Of a stretch of 64,000 nt of DNA, positions 33,569 through 41,418 are shown piece after piece; position 1 is the stretch's first letter; each line of letters begins with the position of its first letter. The position numbers were made by a program, and so were the translations under genes. The notes beneath the pieces are model-generated. The model worked only from the letters and a program-made list of their open reading frames with translations, was not told the DNA's origin and ran no database searches. The stretch is from DATLNM01 sp035536775 (GTDB taxonomy: Bacteria; Actinomycetota; CADDZG01; WHSQ01). The stretch lies in NCBI GenBank assembly GCA_035536775.1, contig DATLNM010000028.1, forward strand, positions 45,720 to 109,719, given 5' to 3'.

Positions 33569-34542
33569 AGTGCAAGGTTTGCAAGGCCCATGCCTCGGTC
33601 GACATCCGCCGGCATAACGCGGCGTTCTGCGGACCCCATTTCATCGAGCACGTTCGCAACCAGGTAGCGCGCACCATCAAGGAGTTCAAGATGTTCGAGC
33701 CCGACCACCGTCTGCTGATCGCGGTATCGGGTGGCAAGGACTCCCTCGCGCTGTGGGACATCCTCATCGACCTCGGATACGACGTGACCGGCTTCTATCT
33801 CGACCTCGGCATCGGCGGGTACTCGACGCGCTCGAAGGAGGCGACGATCGCGTATGCAGAGGCCAAGGGCGCCAAGTTGATCGTCCGGAGCCTGGCGGAA
33901 GAGCACGGTTTCACGGTGCCCGAGCTATCGCGCCTCACGGGGAGAGTGCCCTGCTCGGGCTGCGGCCTGAACAAGAGATACGAGTTCAACCGCGCCGCAC
34001 TAGAGGAAGGATTCTCGGTGCTCGTGACCGGCCACAACTTGGATGACGAGGTCGCGACGCTGTTTGGCAACGTCCTTCACTGGAATACCGACATGCTCGG
34101 CCGGCAAGCCCCCGTCCTGGAGGAACGCCTCCTCGGGGAGGGGGCCGCCTCGATCCCAGTGTTGGTCCGCAAGGTGAAGCCGCTCGTCCGTCTCGCAGAG
34201 CGGGAGACAGCGGCCTACGCGCTCCTGTCGGGCATCGACTACATCGTCGAGGAATGCCCGATGGTCGAAGGCAACACCCAACATCGATACAAGGAAGCGA
34301 TAACGCTTCTGGAGGAGTCGTCACCGGGAACCAAGCACCAGATGTACTTCGGGTTCTTGAAGCGGGCCGCGTCGCGTTTTGCCGACGAAGCCGGAGGCGA
34401 CGATGTCGTCGCGTGCACTGCGTGCGGCGCGCCAACGATGGGCGATGGTAAGTGCTCCTTCTGCAAGACGAAGGAGCTCGCCTTACACCGGCGCGAGACA
34501 GGGGAGTCCGCTCCGCGCTCCCGTCGGCGGCGACGGCGATGA
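33565..34542 (+). CDS. ttuA: TtuA/TtcA-family tRNA 2-thiolation enzyme
   Basis: 325 residues; GTG start overlapping the carrier stop. PP-loop ATPase that activates a tRNA base and replaces oxygen by sulfur. N-terminal zinc finger Cys3, Cys6, His9 with Cys22 and His25; PP-loop SGGKDS (55-60); Fe-S ligands Cys130, Cys133 (PCSGCG) and Cys231 (EECPMVEGN), the TtuA arrangement; C-terminal zinc finger 'CTACG ... CSFCK'; basic Arg tail. Adjacent ThiS-like carrier supports the TtuA/TtuB assignment (2-thio modification of T54) over TtcA (C32). ATGA overlap with trmI. Confidence 0.88.
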   Translation: MKCKVCKAHASVDIRRHNAAFCGPHFIEHVRNQVARTIKEFKMFEPDHRLLIAVSGGKDSLALWDILIDLGYDVTGFYLDLGIGGYSTRSKEATIAYAEAKGAKLIVRSLAEEHGFTVPELSRLTGRVPCSGCGLNKRYEFNRAALEEGFSVLVTGHNLDDEVATLFGNVLHWNTDMLGRQAPVLEERLLGEGAASIPVLVRKVKPLVRLAERETAAYALLSGIDYIVEECPMVEGNTQHRYKEAITLLEESSPGTKHQMYFGFLKRAASRFADEAGGDDVVACTACGAPTMGDGKCSFCKTKELALHRRETGESAPRSRRRRRR

Positions 34543-35375
34543 CGCCCGAGGGCAGGCTGCTCGAGGCCGGCGAGCGCGTCCTGTTGATCGATCCGAAACA
34601 CCGGCGCTACCTCGTCACCATCCAGACCGGCAAGCAATTCCACTCTCACCTAGGCAGCATCGATCTGGATGACTTGGTCGGCGCTCCGGAAGGGACCACC
34701 GTGCGCGCCACAAGCGGTGCGACCCTGTTGGTGTTCAGACCGACACTCGCCGACTACGTCCTCAAGATGAAACGAGGCGCGCAGGTCGTCTACCCGAAGG
34801 ACATCGCGCTGATGATCGTTTACGCGGACATCTTTCCTGGGGCGACCGTTGTCGAGGCCGGTAGCGGGTCTGGCTCATTGACGCTCGGGCTGGCGCGCGC
34901 GGTCGGAACAGAAGGCCGAGTCATCTCCTACGAGGTTCGTCCCGACCATCATGAGGACGCTCAGCGCAACATCGGCGACTGGTATTCGGGCTCCGGGGGG
35001 AAACCGGAGAACGTCGAGCTTCGCGTCGGCGACATCTTCGAAGGCATCCCCGAGAAAGCTGTCGACCGCATGGTGTTCGACCTTCCCGAGCCGTGGCACG
35101 CGATCGGGACTACCACCGAATCTCTCGCACCCGGAGGCATCCTGTGTTGTTACCTCCCAACGATCCCGCAGGTGTCTCAGATCGTCGAGACCATGCGACG
35201 CGCGCGCTTCGCTCTCATCTCGACGTTCGAAGGTTTGGTTCGGACCTGGAACATCGACGACCGTTCGGTGCGGCCCGATCACCGGATGGTGGCCCACACA
35301 GGCTTCATAGTCGTGGGTAGGAAACTCGCACCGCTTGTGCACCAAGAGGAGGAAACGAGCGTTACAAAGGGATAG
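34539..35375 (+). CDS. trmI: tRNA (adenine-58-N1)-methyltransferase
   Basis: 278 residues from the ATG overlapping the ttuA stop. Makes m1A58 in the T-loop. N-terminal beta domain ('GERVLLIDPKHRRYLVTIQTGKQFHSHLG'), then 'MKRGAQVVYPKDIALMIVYADIFPGATVVEAGSGSGSLTL' with SAM motif I and 'DRMVFDLPEPWHAI'. Actinobacterial proteasome loci nearly always begin with this gene, as here. Neighbouring ttuA acts on the same T-loop (base 54), so coexpression makes sense. Confidence 0.95.
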   Translation: MTPEGRLLEAGERVLLIDPKHRRYLVTIQTGKQFHSHLGSIDLDDLVGAPEGTTVRATSGATLLVFRPTLADYVLKMKRGAQVVYPKDIALMIVYADIFPGATVVEAGSGSGSLTLGLARAVGTEGRVISYEVRPDHHEDAQRNIGDWYSGSGGKPENVELRVGDIFEGIPEKAVDRMVFDLPEPWHAIGTTTESLAPGGILCCYLPTIPQVSQIVETMRRARFALISTFEGLVRTWNIDDRSVRPDHRMVAHTGFIVVGRKLAPLVHQEEETSVTKG

Positions 35376-35406
35376 GAGTAGGCTTTTCGGCATATCTGGG
35401 CACGGG

Positions 35407-35432
35407 GATCGAGCACGGAGATCGAGCACGGA
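35407..35432 (+). repeat. Two 13-bp tandem repeats before the proteasomal ATPase gene
   Basis: GATCGAGCACGGA occurs twice in direct succession, ending 6 bases before the GTG at 35439. Possibly leader sequence duplication; function unknown. Confidence 0.5.
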
Positions 35433-35438
35433 GAGGGG

Positions 35439-37199
35439 GTGGCACCGGTGGAGGGTCTCGAGCGCAGGATCGCTGAGTACGACCGCGAGGTCCAAGAGCT
35501 TCAAGGGCAGGTCAAGCTCCTTGAAGAAGAGCTCACGCTCACCCGCCGGAAGCTAGAAGCCGCCCCTCGGCGCATCCACGACCTCGAGAAAAGGCTCTCG
35601 GCTACGAGCGCCGAGCTTGCCACTGCGCGCGACAGCAACGAGAAACTCGCCGAGACCCTCAAAGAGGCGCGCGAGCAGCTCGTGATGTTGAAGGAAGAGG
35701 TCGAGAAGCTCAGCCTCCCGCCGGCCACCTATGCCATCTTCCTCGAGGCCCAGGAGGACGCCACGGCCGACGTGTTCACGAATGGTCGCAAGATGAGAGT
35801 GCACATCGCGCCCGATATCGAGCCCGACTCCATCCAGCGAGGCCAGGAAGTGATGCTGAACGAGGCGCTGAACATCATCGGGGTATTCGATTTCGAGATC
35901 CAAGGCGAGGTCGTCACGATCAAGGACGTCCTCGAGGGCGGCGATCGTGCTCTCGTGATCGCGCACAGCGACGAGGAGCGTGTGGTCGAGCTTGCCGAGC
36001 CCCTGAAAGGGATGAAGCTCCGTTCGGGCGACAGCCTGTTGCTGGAGCCCAAGTCGGGTCACGCGCTGGAGAAGCTTCCCAAGCCCGAAGTCGAGGAGCT
36101 CATCCTCGAAGAGGTCCCCGATATCTCCTACGAGGACATCGGGGGTCTCGACGACCAGATCGAGATCATCCGCGACGCCGTCGAGCTGCCGTTCCTGTAC
36201 GGCGACCTGTTCAAGGAGCACCAGCTCGACCCGCCCAAGGGCATCTTGCTATACGGCCCTCCAGGGTGCGGTAAGACCCTCGTCGCGAAGGCGGTCGCCA
36301 ACTCCCTCGCGAAGAAGGTCGCGTCGATGATGGGACGCGAGGATCGCCGCTCGTACTTCCTCAACATCAAGGGTCCCGAGCTACTCAACAAGTATGTCGG
36401 AGAGACCGAGCGTCAGATCCGATTGATCTTCCAGCGCGCCAAGGAGAAGTCCGAGGAAGGCGTTCCCGTCATCGTCTTCTTCGACGAGATGGATTCCTTG
36501 TTCAGGACGCGCGGCTCGGGCATCTCGAGCGATATCGAGTCGACGATCGTGCCCCAGTTGCTGGCTGAGATCGACGGGGTCGAAGCATTGAAGAACGTCA
36601 TCGTCGTCGGCGCATCCAACCGCGAGGACCTGATCGACCCCGCGATCCTCCGGCCCGGTCGCCTCGACGTGAAGATCAAGATCGAGCGTCCCAACGAGGT
36701 CTCGGCGCGCGCGATCTTCCACAAGTACCTGCACCCCGAGATCCCGATCTCTGAGGACGAGGTCAAGACGCACGGCTCGACGGAGGCAGCGATCTCCTCG
36801 ATCATCGACGAGACCGTCGATCAGATGTACTCCGACGACGACAGCAACCGATTCCTCGAGGTCACCTACGCCAACGGGGACAAGGAGGTCCTTTACTTCA
36901 AGGACTTTGCCTCAGGCGCCATGATCGAGAACATCGTGCGGCGCGCCAAGAAGATGGCCATCAAGCGCGTGATCAGTGGCGAGGCCAAGGGCATCAACCA
37001 AGGGGACCTCATCGACGCGATCCACCAGGAATACCGCGAGAACGAGGATCTCCCGAACACGACCAACCCCGACGACTGGGCCAAGATCTCGGGTAAGAAG
37101 GGCGAACGGATCGTCTACATCCGAACGCTCGTCGGTGAGCACAAGGACGGGGAGGGCAGCCGCCAGGTCGAGCGGGTGCAGACCGGGCAGTACCTCTAG
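35439..37199 (+). CDS. mpa: Proteasome-associated AAA ATPase (Mpa/ARC)
   Basis: 586 residues. Hexameric unfoldase that binds pupylated proteins and threads them into the 20S core. N-terminal coiled coil (about 5-95) binds Pup; then tandem OB domains; AAA domain with Walker A GPPGCGKT and Walker B IVFFDEMDSL; C-terminal GQYL, the HbYX-like docking tail for the core. GTG 35439 lies too close to the GAGGGGG ribosome site; GTG 35448 (8 nt spacing) may be the true start. First gene of the dop-pup-prcBA series. Confidence 0.97.
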   Translation: MAPVEGLERRIAEYDREVQELQGQVKLLEEELTLTRRKLEAAPRRIHDLEKRLSATSAELATARDSNEKLAETLKEAREQLVMLKEEVEKLSLPPATYAIFLEAQEDATADVFTNGRKMRVHIAPDIEPDSIQRGQEVMLNEALNIIGVFDFEIQGEVVTIKDVLEGGDRALVIAHSDEERVVELAEPLKGMKLRSGDSLLLEPKSGHALEKLPKPEVEELILEEVPDISYEDIGGLDDQIEIIRDAVELPFLYGDLFKEHQLDPPKGILLYGPPGCGKTLVAKAVANSLAKKVASMMGREDRRSYFLNIKGPELLNKYVGETERQIRLIFQRAKEKSEEGVPVIVFFDEMDSLFRTRGSGISSDIESTIVPQLLAEIDGVEALKNVIVVGASNREDLIDPAILRPGRLDVKIKIERPNEVSARAIFHKYLHPEIPISEDEVKTHGSTEAAISSIIDETVDQMYSDDDSNRFLEVTYANGDKEVLYFKDFASGAMIENIVRRAKKMAIKRVISGEAKGINQGDLIDAIHQEYRENEDLPNTTNPDDWAKISGKKGERIVYIRTLVGEHKDGEGSRQVERVQTGQYL

Positions 37200-37232
37200 G
37201 ATCGCTTCGGCGGCTGGCGGCGCGACCACGAC

Positions 37233-38711
37233 ATGGCTATCCCGAAGATCTGCGGCATAGAGACCGAGTATGGGATCTCCGTGCGGAACTCGAACGAGTT
37301 CAATCCGATCCTGACGTCATCGCTGTTGATCAACGCGTACGCACAGCCTGCGTTCCGGCGTGTCAAGTGGGACTACGAAGAAGAGAACCCGCTGCGGGAC
37401 GCGCGTGGGTTCGAGCGTCCGATCCCCGACGGCGCGACAACCGATGACGACACCGGGCTGGTCAACGTCATCCTCCCGAACGGGTCGCGGTACTACGTCG
37501 ATCACGCGCACCCCGAGTACTCGAGTCCCGAGTGCTCGAATCCACTAGATGTGGTGACATGGGACAAAGCGGGGGAGTACATCCTCGAGCGGTCGATCGC
37601 CGCGGCGCGTGACATCGCCCCCGCCGCCGTCTCCATCTATAAGAACAACTCCGACGGCAAGGGCAACTCCTACGGGTGTCACGAGAACTACCTGATGGAT
37701 CGCAACACGCCGTTCCCGAACATCGTCAAGCAGCTCACGCCATTCTTCGTCACGCGCCAGGTGTTCACCGGCGCCGGGAAGGTCGGAACCGAGGATGGCT
37801 CTGGGGCCACCGGCTTCCAGATCTCACAGCGTGCCGATTTCTTCGAGGTCGAGGTCGGGCTCGAGACCACCTTCAAACGTCCGATCATCAATACGAGAGA
37901 CGAACCGCACGCTGATCCGGAGCGCTTCCGACGACTTCACGTGATCGTGGGCGATGCCAACATGTCCGAGCTCTCGACCTACCTCAAGGTCGGAACGACG
38001 GCTCTCGTCCTCAAGATGATCGAGGACGAGTTCATCACCGACGACCTCACGCTTGCTGAGCCCGTGCGGGGGATGCGGATCGTCTCGCACGACCCGACAT
38101 GCACGGCCACGCTCGAGCTCTCCGACGGGCGCGCGTTGACCGCGATCGAGCTGCAGTGGGAGTACCTGCGTCTCGCTCGCAAGTACGTTCAAGACGTCGA
38201 TCCCGGTGAGGGCAATGAAGACGTGCTCGAGCGCTGGGAGGCGATCCTCGAGTCGCTCGAGTCCGGCGGGTCGGGGCCGCGCGAGCAGCTCGACTGGGTC
38301 GCCAAGATGTCGCTCATGGAGGCGTACCGCGACCGCGACAGCCTCGAGTGGGATCACCCGAAGCTCAAACTGATCGACCTCCAGTACCACGATGTCGATC
38401 GCACCAAGGGTCTCTACTGGAAGTTGGTGCGGTCGGGGAAGATCGACCGCCTCGTGTCCGAGGAGCGCGTCGAGTGGGCGGTCGATCATCCACCCGAGGA
38501 CACCCGCGCGTACTTCCGCGGCGAGTGCCTGCGACGCTTCTCTCCGCGCATCGTCGCGGCGTCCTGGGATGCACTCATCTTCGACACCGGCGACGAGCCG
38601 CTGCGCAAAGTCCCGACCCTGGACCCGCTGCGGGGCACGAAAGAGGGCGTGCAATCACTCCTCGACGCAAGCCCCGACGCCTCGACCCTCCTCCGCAACC
38701 TCAGCTCCTAG
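37233..38711 (+). CDS. dop: Pup deamidase/depupylase
   Basis: 492 residues. Converts the C-terminal Gln of Pup to Glu and removes Pup from substrates. Glutamine-synthetase-like fold with 'IPKICGIETEYGI' at the N-terminus, 'YYVDHAHPEYSSPEC' containing the catalytic region, 'YKNNSDGKGNSYGCHENYL' and 'RPIINTRDEPHADPERFRRLHVIVGDANM'. Longer insertion after residue 40 relative to PafA matches the Dop-loop. The Pup encoded next ends in Gln, consistent with the need for Dop. Confidence 0.97.
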   Translation: MAIPKICGIETEYGISVRNSNEFNPILTSSLLINAYAQPAFRRVKWDYEEENPLRDARGFERPIPDGATTDDDTGLVNVILPNGSRYYVDHAHPEYSSPECSNPLDVVTWDKAGEYILERSIAAARDIAPAAVSIYKNNSDGKGNSYGCHENYLMDRNTPFPNIVKQLTPFFVTRQVFTGAGKVGTEDGSGATGFQISQRADFFEVEVGLETTFKRPIINTRDEPHADPERFRRLHVIVGDANMSELSTYLKVGTTALVLKMIEDEFITDDLTLAEPVRGMRIVSHDPTCTATLELSDGRALTAIELQWEYLRLARKYVQDVDPGEGNEDVLERWEAILESLESGGSGPREQLDWVAKMSLMEAYRDRDSLEWDHPKLKLIDLQYHDVDRTKGLYWKLVRSGKIDRLVSEERVEWAVDHPPEDTRAYFRGECLRRFSPRIVAASWDALIFDTGDEPLRKVPTLDPLRGTKEGVQSLLDASPDASTLLRNLSS

Positions 38712-38807
38712 CGTTTCTGGGCCGGGGGCTTATCCCCAGAGGTGTCCTCCTCCCCATATACGATTGGGGTAGTAGATCTGCCGGGTGCGACGACTACGAG
38801 GTGACCG

Positions 38808-38999
38808 ATGAGCCCCAGTGGTGAGCAGAGCAAGAAGCCGAAGCCCAAGAAGGACGAAGAGCAGGCCAAGGCCGAAGAGACCACGAAAGCCGAGTCGCGC
38901 ACCGAAGACGTCGACGAGCTCCTCGACGAGATCGACTCCGTCCTCGAAGCAAATGCAGAAGAATTCGTCCGCTCTTATATCCAAAAGGGCGGTCAGTGA
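38808..38999 (+). CDS. pup: Prokaryotic ubiquitin-like protein Pup
   Basis: 63 residues, the usual size. Disordered, Lys/Glu-rich N-terminus and C-terminal helical region 'DVDELLDEIDSVLEANAEEF' followed by VRSYIQKGGQ. The GGQ end means Dop must deamidate it before PafA ligates it to substrate lysines. GAGGTG ribosome site. A TCTGGG/CCCAGA hairpin (38715-38739) lies in the dop-pup gap. Confidence 0.98.
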   Translation: MSPSGEQSKKPKPKKDEEQAKAEETTKAESRTEDVDELLDEIDSVLEANAEEFVRSYIQKGGQ

Positions 39000-39059
39000 A
39001 TAGTTATGCAGTCTAGTACATAGTATTCAGACACAGCCGCGCAGGAGGAGACGGACGTC

Positions 39060-39449
39060 TTGCGGTGTCGCGATTGCGGCGAGGAGAAGCCCGCGGAGCA
39101 TTTTCCAAGCAACAAACGGATGTCCAGCGGCGGGCACAACTCTTGCAGCCATTGCCATAACGAACGGACGCAGATGCCCGTGCGGAAGGCTAGGGGAACA
39201 AGCCGCCACTATCACCTAAAGCAGCGGTTCGGGTTGGGCTCCGACCAGGTCGAGGCGATGATCCTTGAACAGGGCGGGGTTTGCCGCGTCTGTCGAGAGA
39301 ACCCGGCGACTCAGGTAGATCACGATCACGCTACGGGGCGCGTCCGCGGAATCCTGTGTCTTAACTGCAATGCGGGGATGGGCGCGTTCGGGGACAGCGT
39401 CCACAGGATGTACTCGGCTCTTGACTATCTCAAGCGCACTGCGTCGTGA
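39060..39449 (+). CDS. Endonuclease VII-type HNH protein 1
   Basis: 129 residues; TTG start with strong AGGAGG. Recombination endonuclease VII-like fold: N-terminal Cys pairs (C3, C6, C29, C32), then zinc-binding C75, C78, C100, C103 around the catalytic VDHDHATGRVRG (87-90). Ends 'GDSVHRMYSALDYLKR'. Phage endonuclease VII resolves branched DNA; bacterial versions are mostly uncharacterised. It sits between pup and prcB and overlaps a paralogue by four bases (GTGA). I recall endonuclease VII-like genes near other actinobacterial proteasome genes but cannot verify it here. Confidence 0.9.
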   Translation: MRCRDCGEEKPAEHFPSNKRMSSGGHNSCSHCHNERTQMPVRKARGTSRHYHLKQRFGLGSDQVEAMILEQGGVCRVCRENPATQVDHDHATGRVRGILCLNCNAGMGAFGDSVHRMYSALDYLKRTAS

Positions 39450-39856
39450 AGCGGTGTTGTGACTGCGGTCAGCTGAAGGAGCTCACTGACTTCGTTCGAC
39501 ATCGGTCGTCCAAGGATGGTTATCACTCGTACTGCAAGCCTTGCTGGCGTGCCCGGAACCGAGAAAGCGGTGAGCGACTCCACGGAAGCCTCAGGGACCT
39601 GGCGTTGAAGCGACGCTACGGGATCGACTCGGCTGAGGTTCAACGGATGGTTGAGGAGCAAGGTGGTGTTTGCGCTCTATGCAGAGTCACCGAGGCGAAG
39701 CATGTGGACCATGATCACCGGACGGGGCGCGTCCGGGGGATCCTCTGTTTCAACTGCAATCGAGGTCTCGGGTACTTTCAGGACAGCGAGAAGCTGCTGT
39801 TCTATGCCATCGAATATCTCGAACCACTCGATGTGGAGGCATACTGCACGCCATGA
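39446..39856 (+). CDS. Endonuclease VII-type HNH protein 2
   Basis: 136 residues; GTG start overlapping the first HNH gene. Same architecture: N-terminal CCDCG with C30/C33, then C76, C79, C101, C104 and VDHDHRTGRVRG (87-97), so catalytic residues are intact. It is a diverged tandem paralogue, with similarity strongest from 'VEEQGGVCALC' on. Its stop overlaps the prcB ATG (ATGA), so translation into prcB is coupled to it, which argues for long residence in the operon. Confidence 0.9.
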   Translation: MKRCCDCGQLKELTDFVRHRSSKDGYHSYCKPCWRARNRESGERLHGSLRDLALKRRYGIDSAEVQRMVEEQGGVCALCRVTEAKHVDHDHRTGRVRGILCFNCNRGLGYFQDSEKLLFYAIEYLEPLDVEAYCTP

Positions 39857-40716
39857 TGGAGCCCGGTGACCTCATACGCATGCCCCTATACGGCCCCGGG
39901 TCGTCGTTCTCGGACGTCCTGAAAGCCCACAGCCCCGAGATGCTGGGCCCCGAGACCTCCGACGGCCACGTCGACTTCCCCGAGGGAACCACCGTCCTCG
40001 CCCTGCGGTTCAAGGACGGGGTCATCGTCGCCGGTGACCGGCGTGCGACCGAGGGCTTCCAGATCGCCCACCGCTCGATCGAGAAGGTGTTCGAGGCCGA
40101 CGACATGTCGGCCGTTGCGATCGCAGGCGCCGCGGGGCCGGCGGTCGAGATGGTGAGGCTCTTCCAGACCGAGCTCGAGCACTACGAGAAGGTCGAGGGT
40201 GAGCGCCTCAGCCTCGAGGGCAAGGCCAACAAGCTGTCGCAGATGATCCGCGCCAACCTCCCCGCCGCGATGCAGGGGTTCGTCGTGGTTCCGCTGTTCG
40301 CCGGCTATGACGACAGCCGTGGGTTGGGACGCATCTTCAAGTACGACGTCACCGGCGGCCGTTACGAGGAGGACGACTATCACGCGACGGGTTCGGGCGG
40401 TAAGGACGCGCGCTCCTCGCTGAAGAAGCGCTTCCGCGCCGACCTCAGCCGCGACGAAGCGGTAAAGGTAGGGATCGAAGCGTTGTTCGACGCAGCCGAC
40501 GAGGATGTCGGCACCGGTGGACCGGACCTCATGAGGGGGATCTTCCCGACCGTCGTCGCGATCTCGGAAGCGGGGACCGTAGAGATCTCCGAAGACGAGA
40601 TCCGCCGGCTCTTCGAGGAGCTGATCCGAGAGCGCAGGGAGTCGATGATGCTGCCCGAGACCCACACCGTCGACGTGCGGCGGGCCGACCCAGAGACTCC
40701 AGAGACCAAGGGATAG
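39853..40716 (+). CDS. prcB: Proteasome beta subunit (20S core, proteolytic)
   Basis: 287 residues, including a propeptide of 45 residues. Autocleavage before Thr46 (PEG-TTVLAL) frees the catalytic N-terminal Thr. 'RFKDGVIVAGDRRATEG' supplies the conserved Asp and Lys-region, and 'GIGATGSGG'-type segment appears as 'YHATGSGGKDARSSLKKR'. ATG overlaps the second HNH stop. Assembles with PrcA into the 28-subunit core. Confidence 0.97.
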   Translation: MMEPGDLIRMPLYGPGSSFSDVLKAHSPEMLGPETSDGHVDFPEGTTVLALRFKDGVIVAGDRRATEGFQIAHRSIEKVFEADDMSAVAIAGAAGPAVEMVRLFQTELEHYEKVEGERLSLEGKANKLSQMIRANLPAAMQGFVVVPLFAGYDDSRGLGRIFKYDVTGGRYEEDDYHATGSGGKDARSSLKKRFRADLSRDEAVKVGIEALFDAADEDVGTGGPDLMRGIFPTVVAISEAGTVEISEDEIRRLFEELIRERRESMMLPETHTVDVRRADPETPETKG

Positions 40717-40719
40717 CCG

Positions 40720-41400
40720 ATGCCACAGCCGTTCTACGTGTCTCCCGAGCAGCTCATGAAGGACAAGGCCGACTACGCGCGCAAAGGCATCGCGCGCGGC
40801 AAGTCGGTCATCGTTCTCGAGTACCAAGACGGCATCCTGTTCATCGCAGAGAACCCATCCGCGACGCTCCACAAGATCTCGGAGATCTATGACCGCATCG
40901 CGTTCGCCGGCGTGGGCAAGTTCAATGAGTTCGAGCAGCTGCGGATCGGCGGTATCAGGCTCGTCGACGTCAAGGGGTACTCGTACTCGCGCGAAGACGT
41001 GACCGCGAAGGGACTCGCCAACGCCTACTCCCAGACGCTCGGCAACATCTTCACATCGGAACTCAAGCCCTACGAGTGCGAGGTCCTCGTGGCAGCGGTG
41101 GGGGAGGAGCACCGCAAGAACGAGCTCTTCCACATCCTTTACGACGGCTCGGTGACCGACAGGTCGGGCTGGGTTGCGATGGGTGGCCAAGCCGAGGCGC
41201 TGGGCGCCTACCTCGAAGAGAAGTTCCCCAAGAAGCCGGCCACGCTCGCCGCCGCGCTGAAGCTCGGCCGCGATGCGGTGAAGTCGGTCGAAGCCCGGGA
41301 TGTCCCCCCCGAGGTCCTCGAGGTCGCCATCCTCGACCGGACGAGGGCGCGCCGGAAGTTCAAGCGGCTCACGGCCAAGGAACTCACAGCTTCCAGCTAG
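40720..41400 (+). CDS. prcA: Proteasome alpha subunit (20S core, gate)
   Basis: 226 residues. N-terminal 'YVSPEQLMKDKADYARKGIARGKSVIVLEY' is the typical bacterial alpha start (gate residues plus H0 helix). Forms the outer rings to which Mpa docks through its GQYL tail. Three bases after prcB, same operon. Confidence 0.97.
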   Translation: MPQPFYVSPEQLMKDKADYARKGIARGKSVIVLEYQDGILFIAENPSATLHKISEIYDRIAFAGVGKFNEFEQLRIGGIRLVDVKGYSYSREDVTAKGLANAYSQTLGNIFTSELKPYECEVLVAAVGEEHRKNELFHILYDGSVTDRSGWVAMGGQAEALGAYLEEKFPKKPATLAAALKLGRDAVKSVEARDVPPEVLEVAILDRTRARRKFKRLTAKELTASS

Positions 41401-41406
41401 CGCCCA

Positions 41407-41412
41407 TATCCT
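41407..41412 (+). promoter_or_regulatory. Leaderless-type -10 box (TATCCT) before pafA
   Basis: TATCCT ends 6 nt before the pafA ATG, the same hexamer and spacing as at the htrA gene. Suggests that pafA and the genes behind it can be transcribed independently of prcBA. Confidence 0.6.
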
Positions 41413-41418
41413 GGGGAT

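Noticed and set aside
38753..38770. CCCCA...TGGGG hairpin upstream of pup as a riboswitch
   Set aside because: Only a 5-bp stem and no known riboswitch motif nearby.
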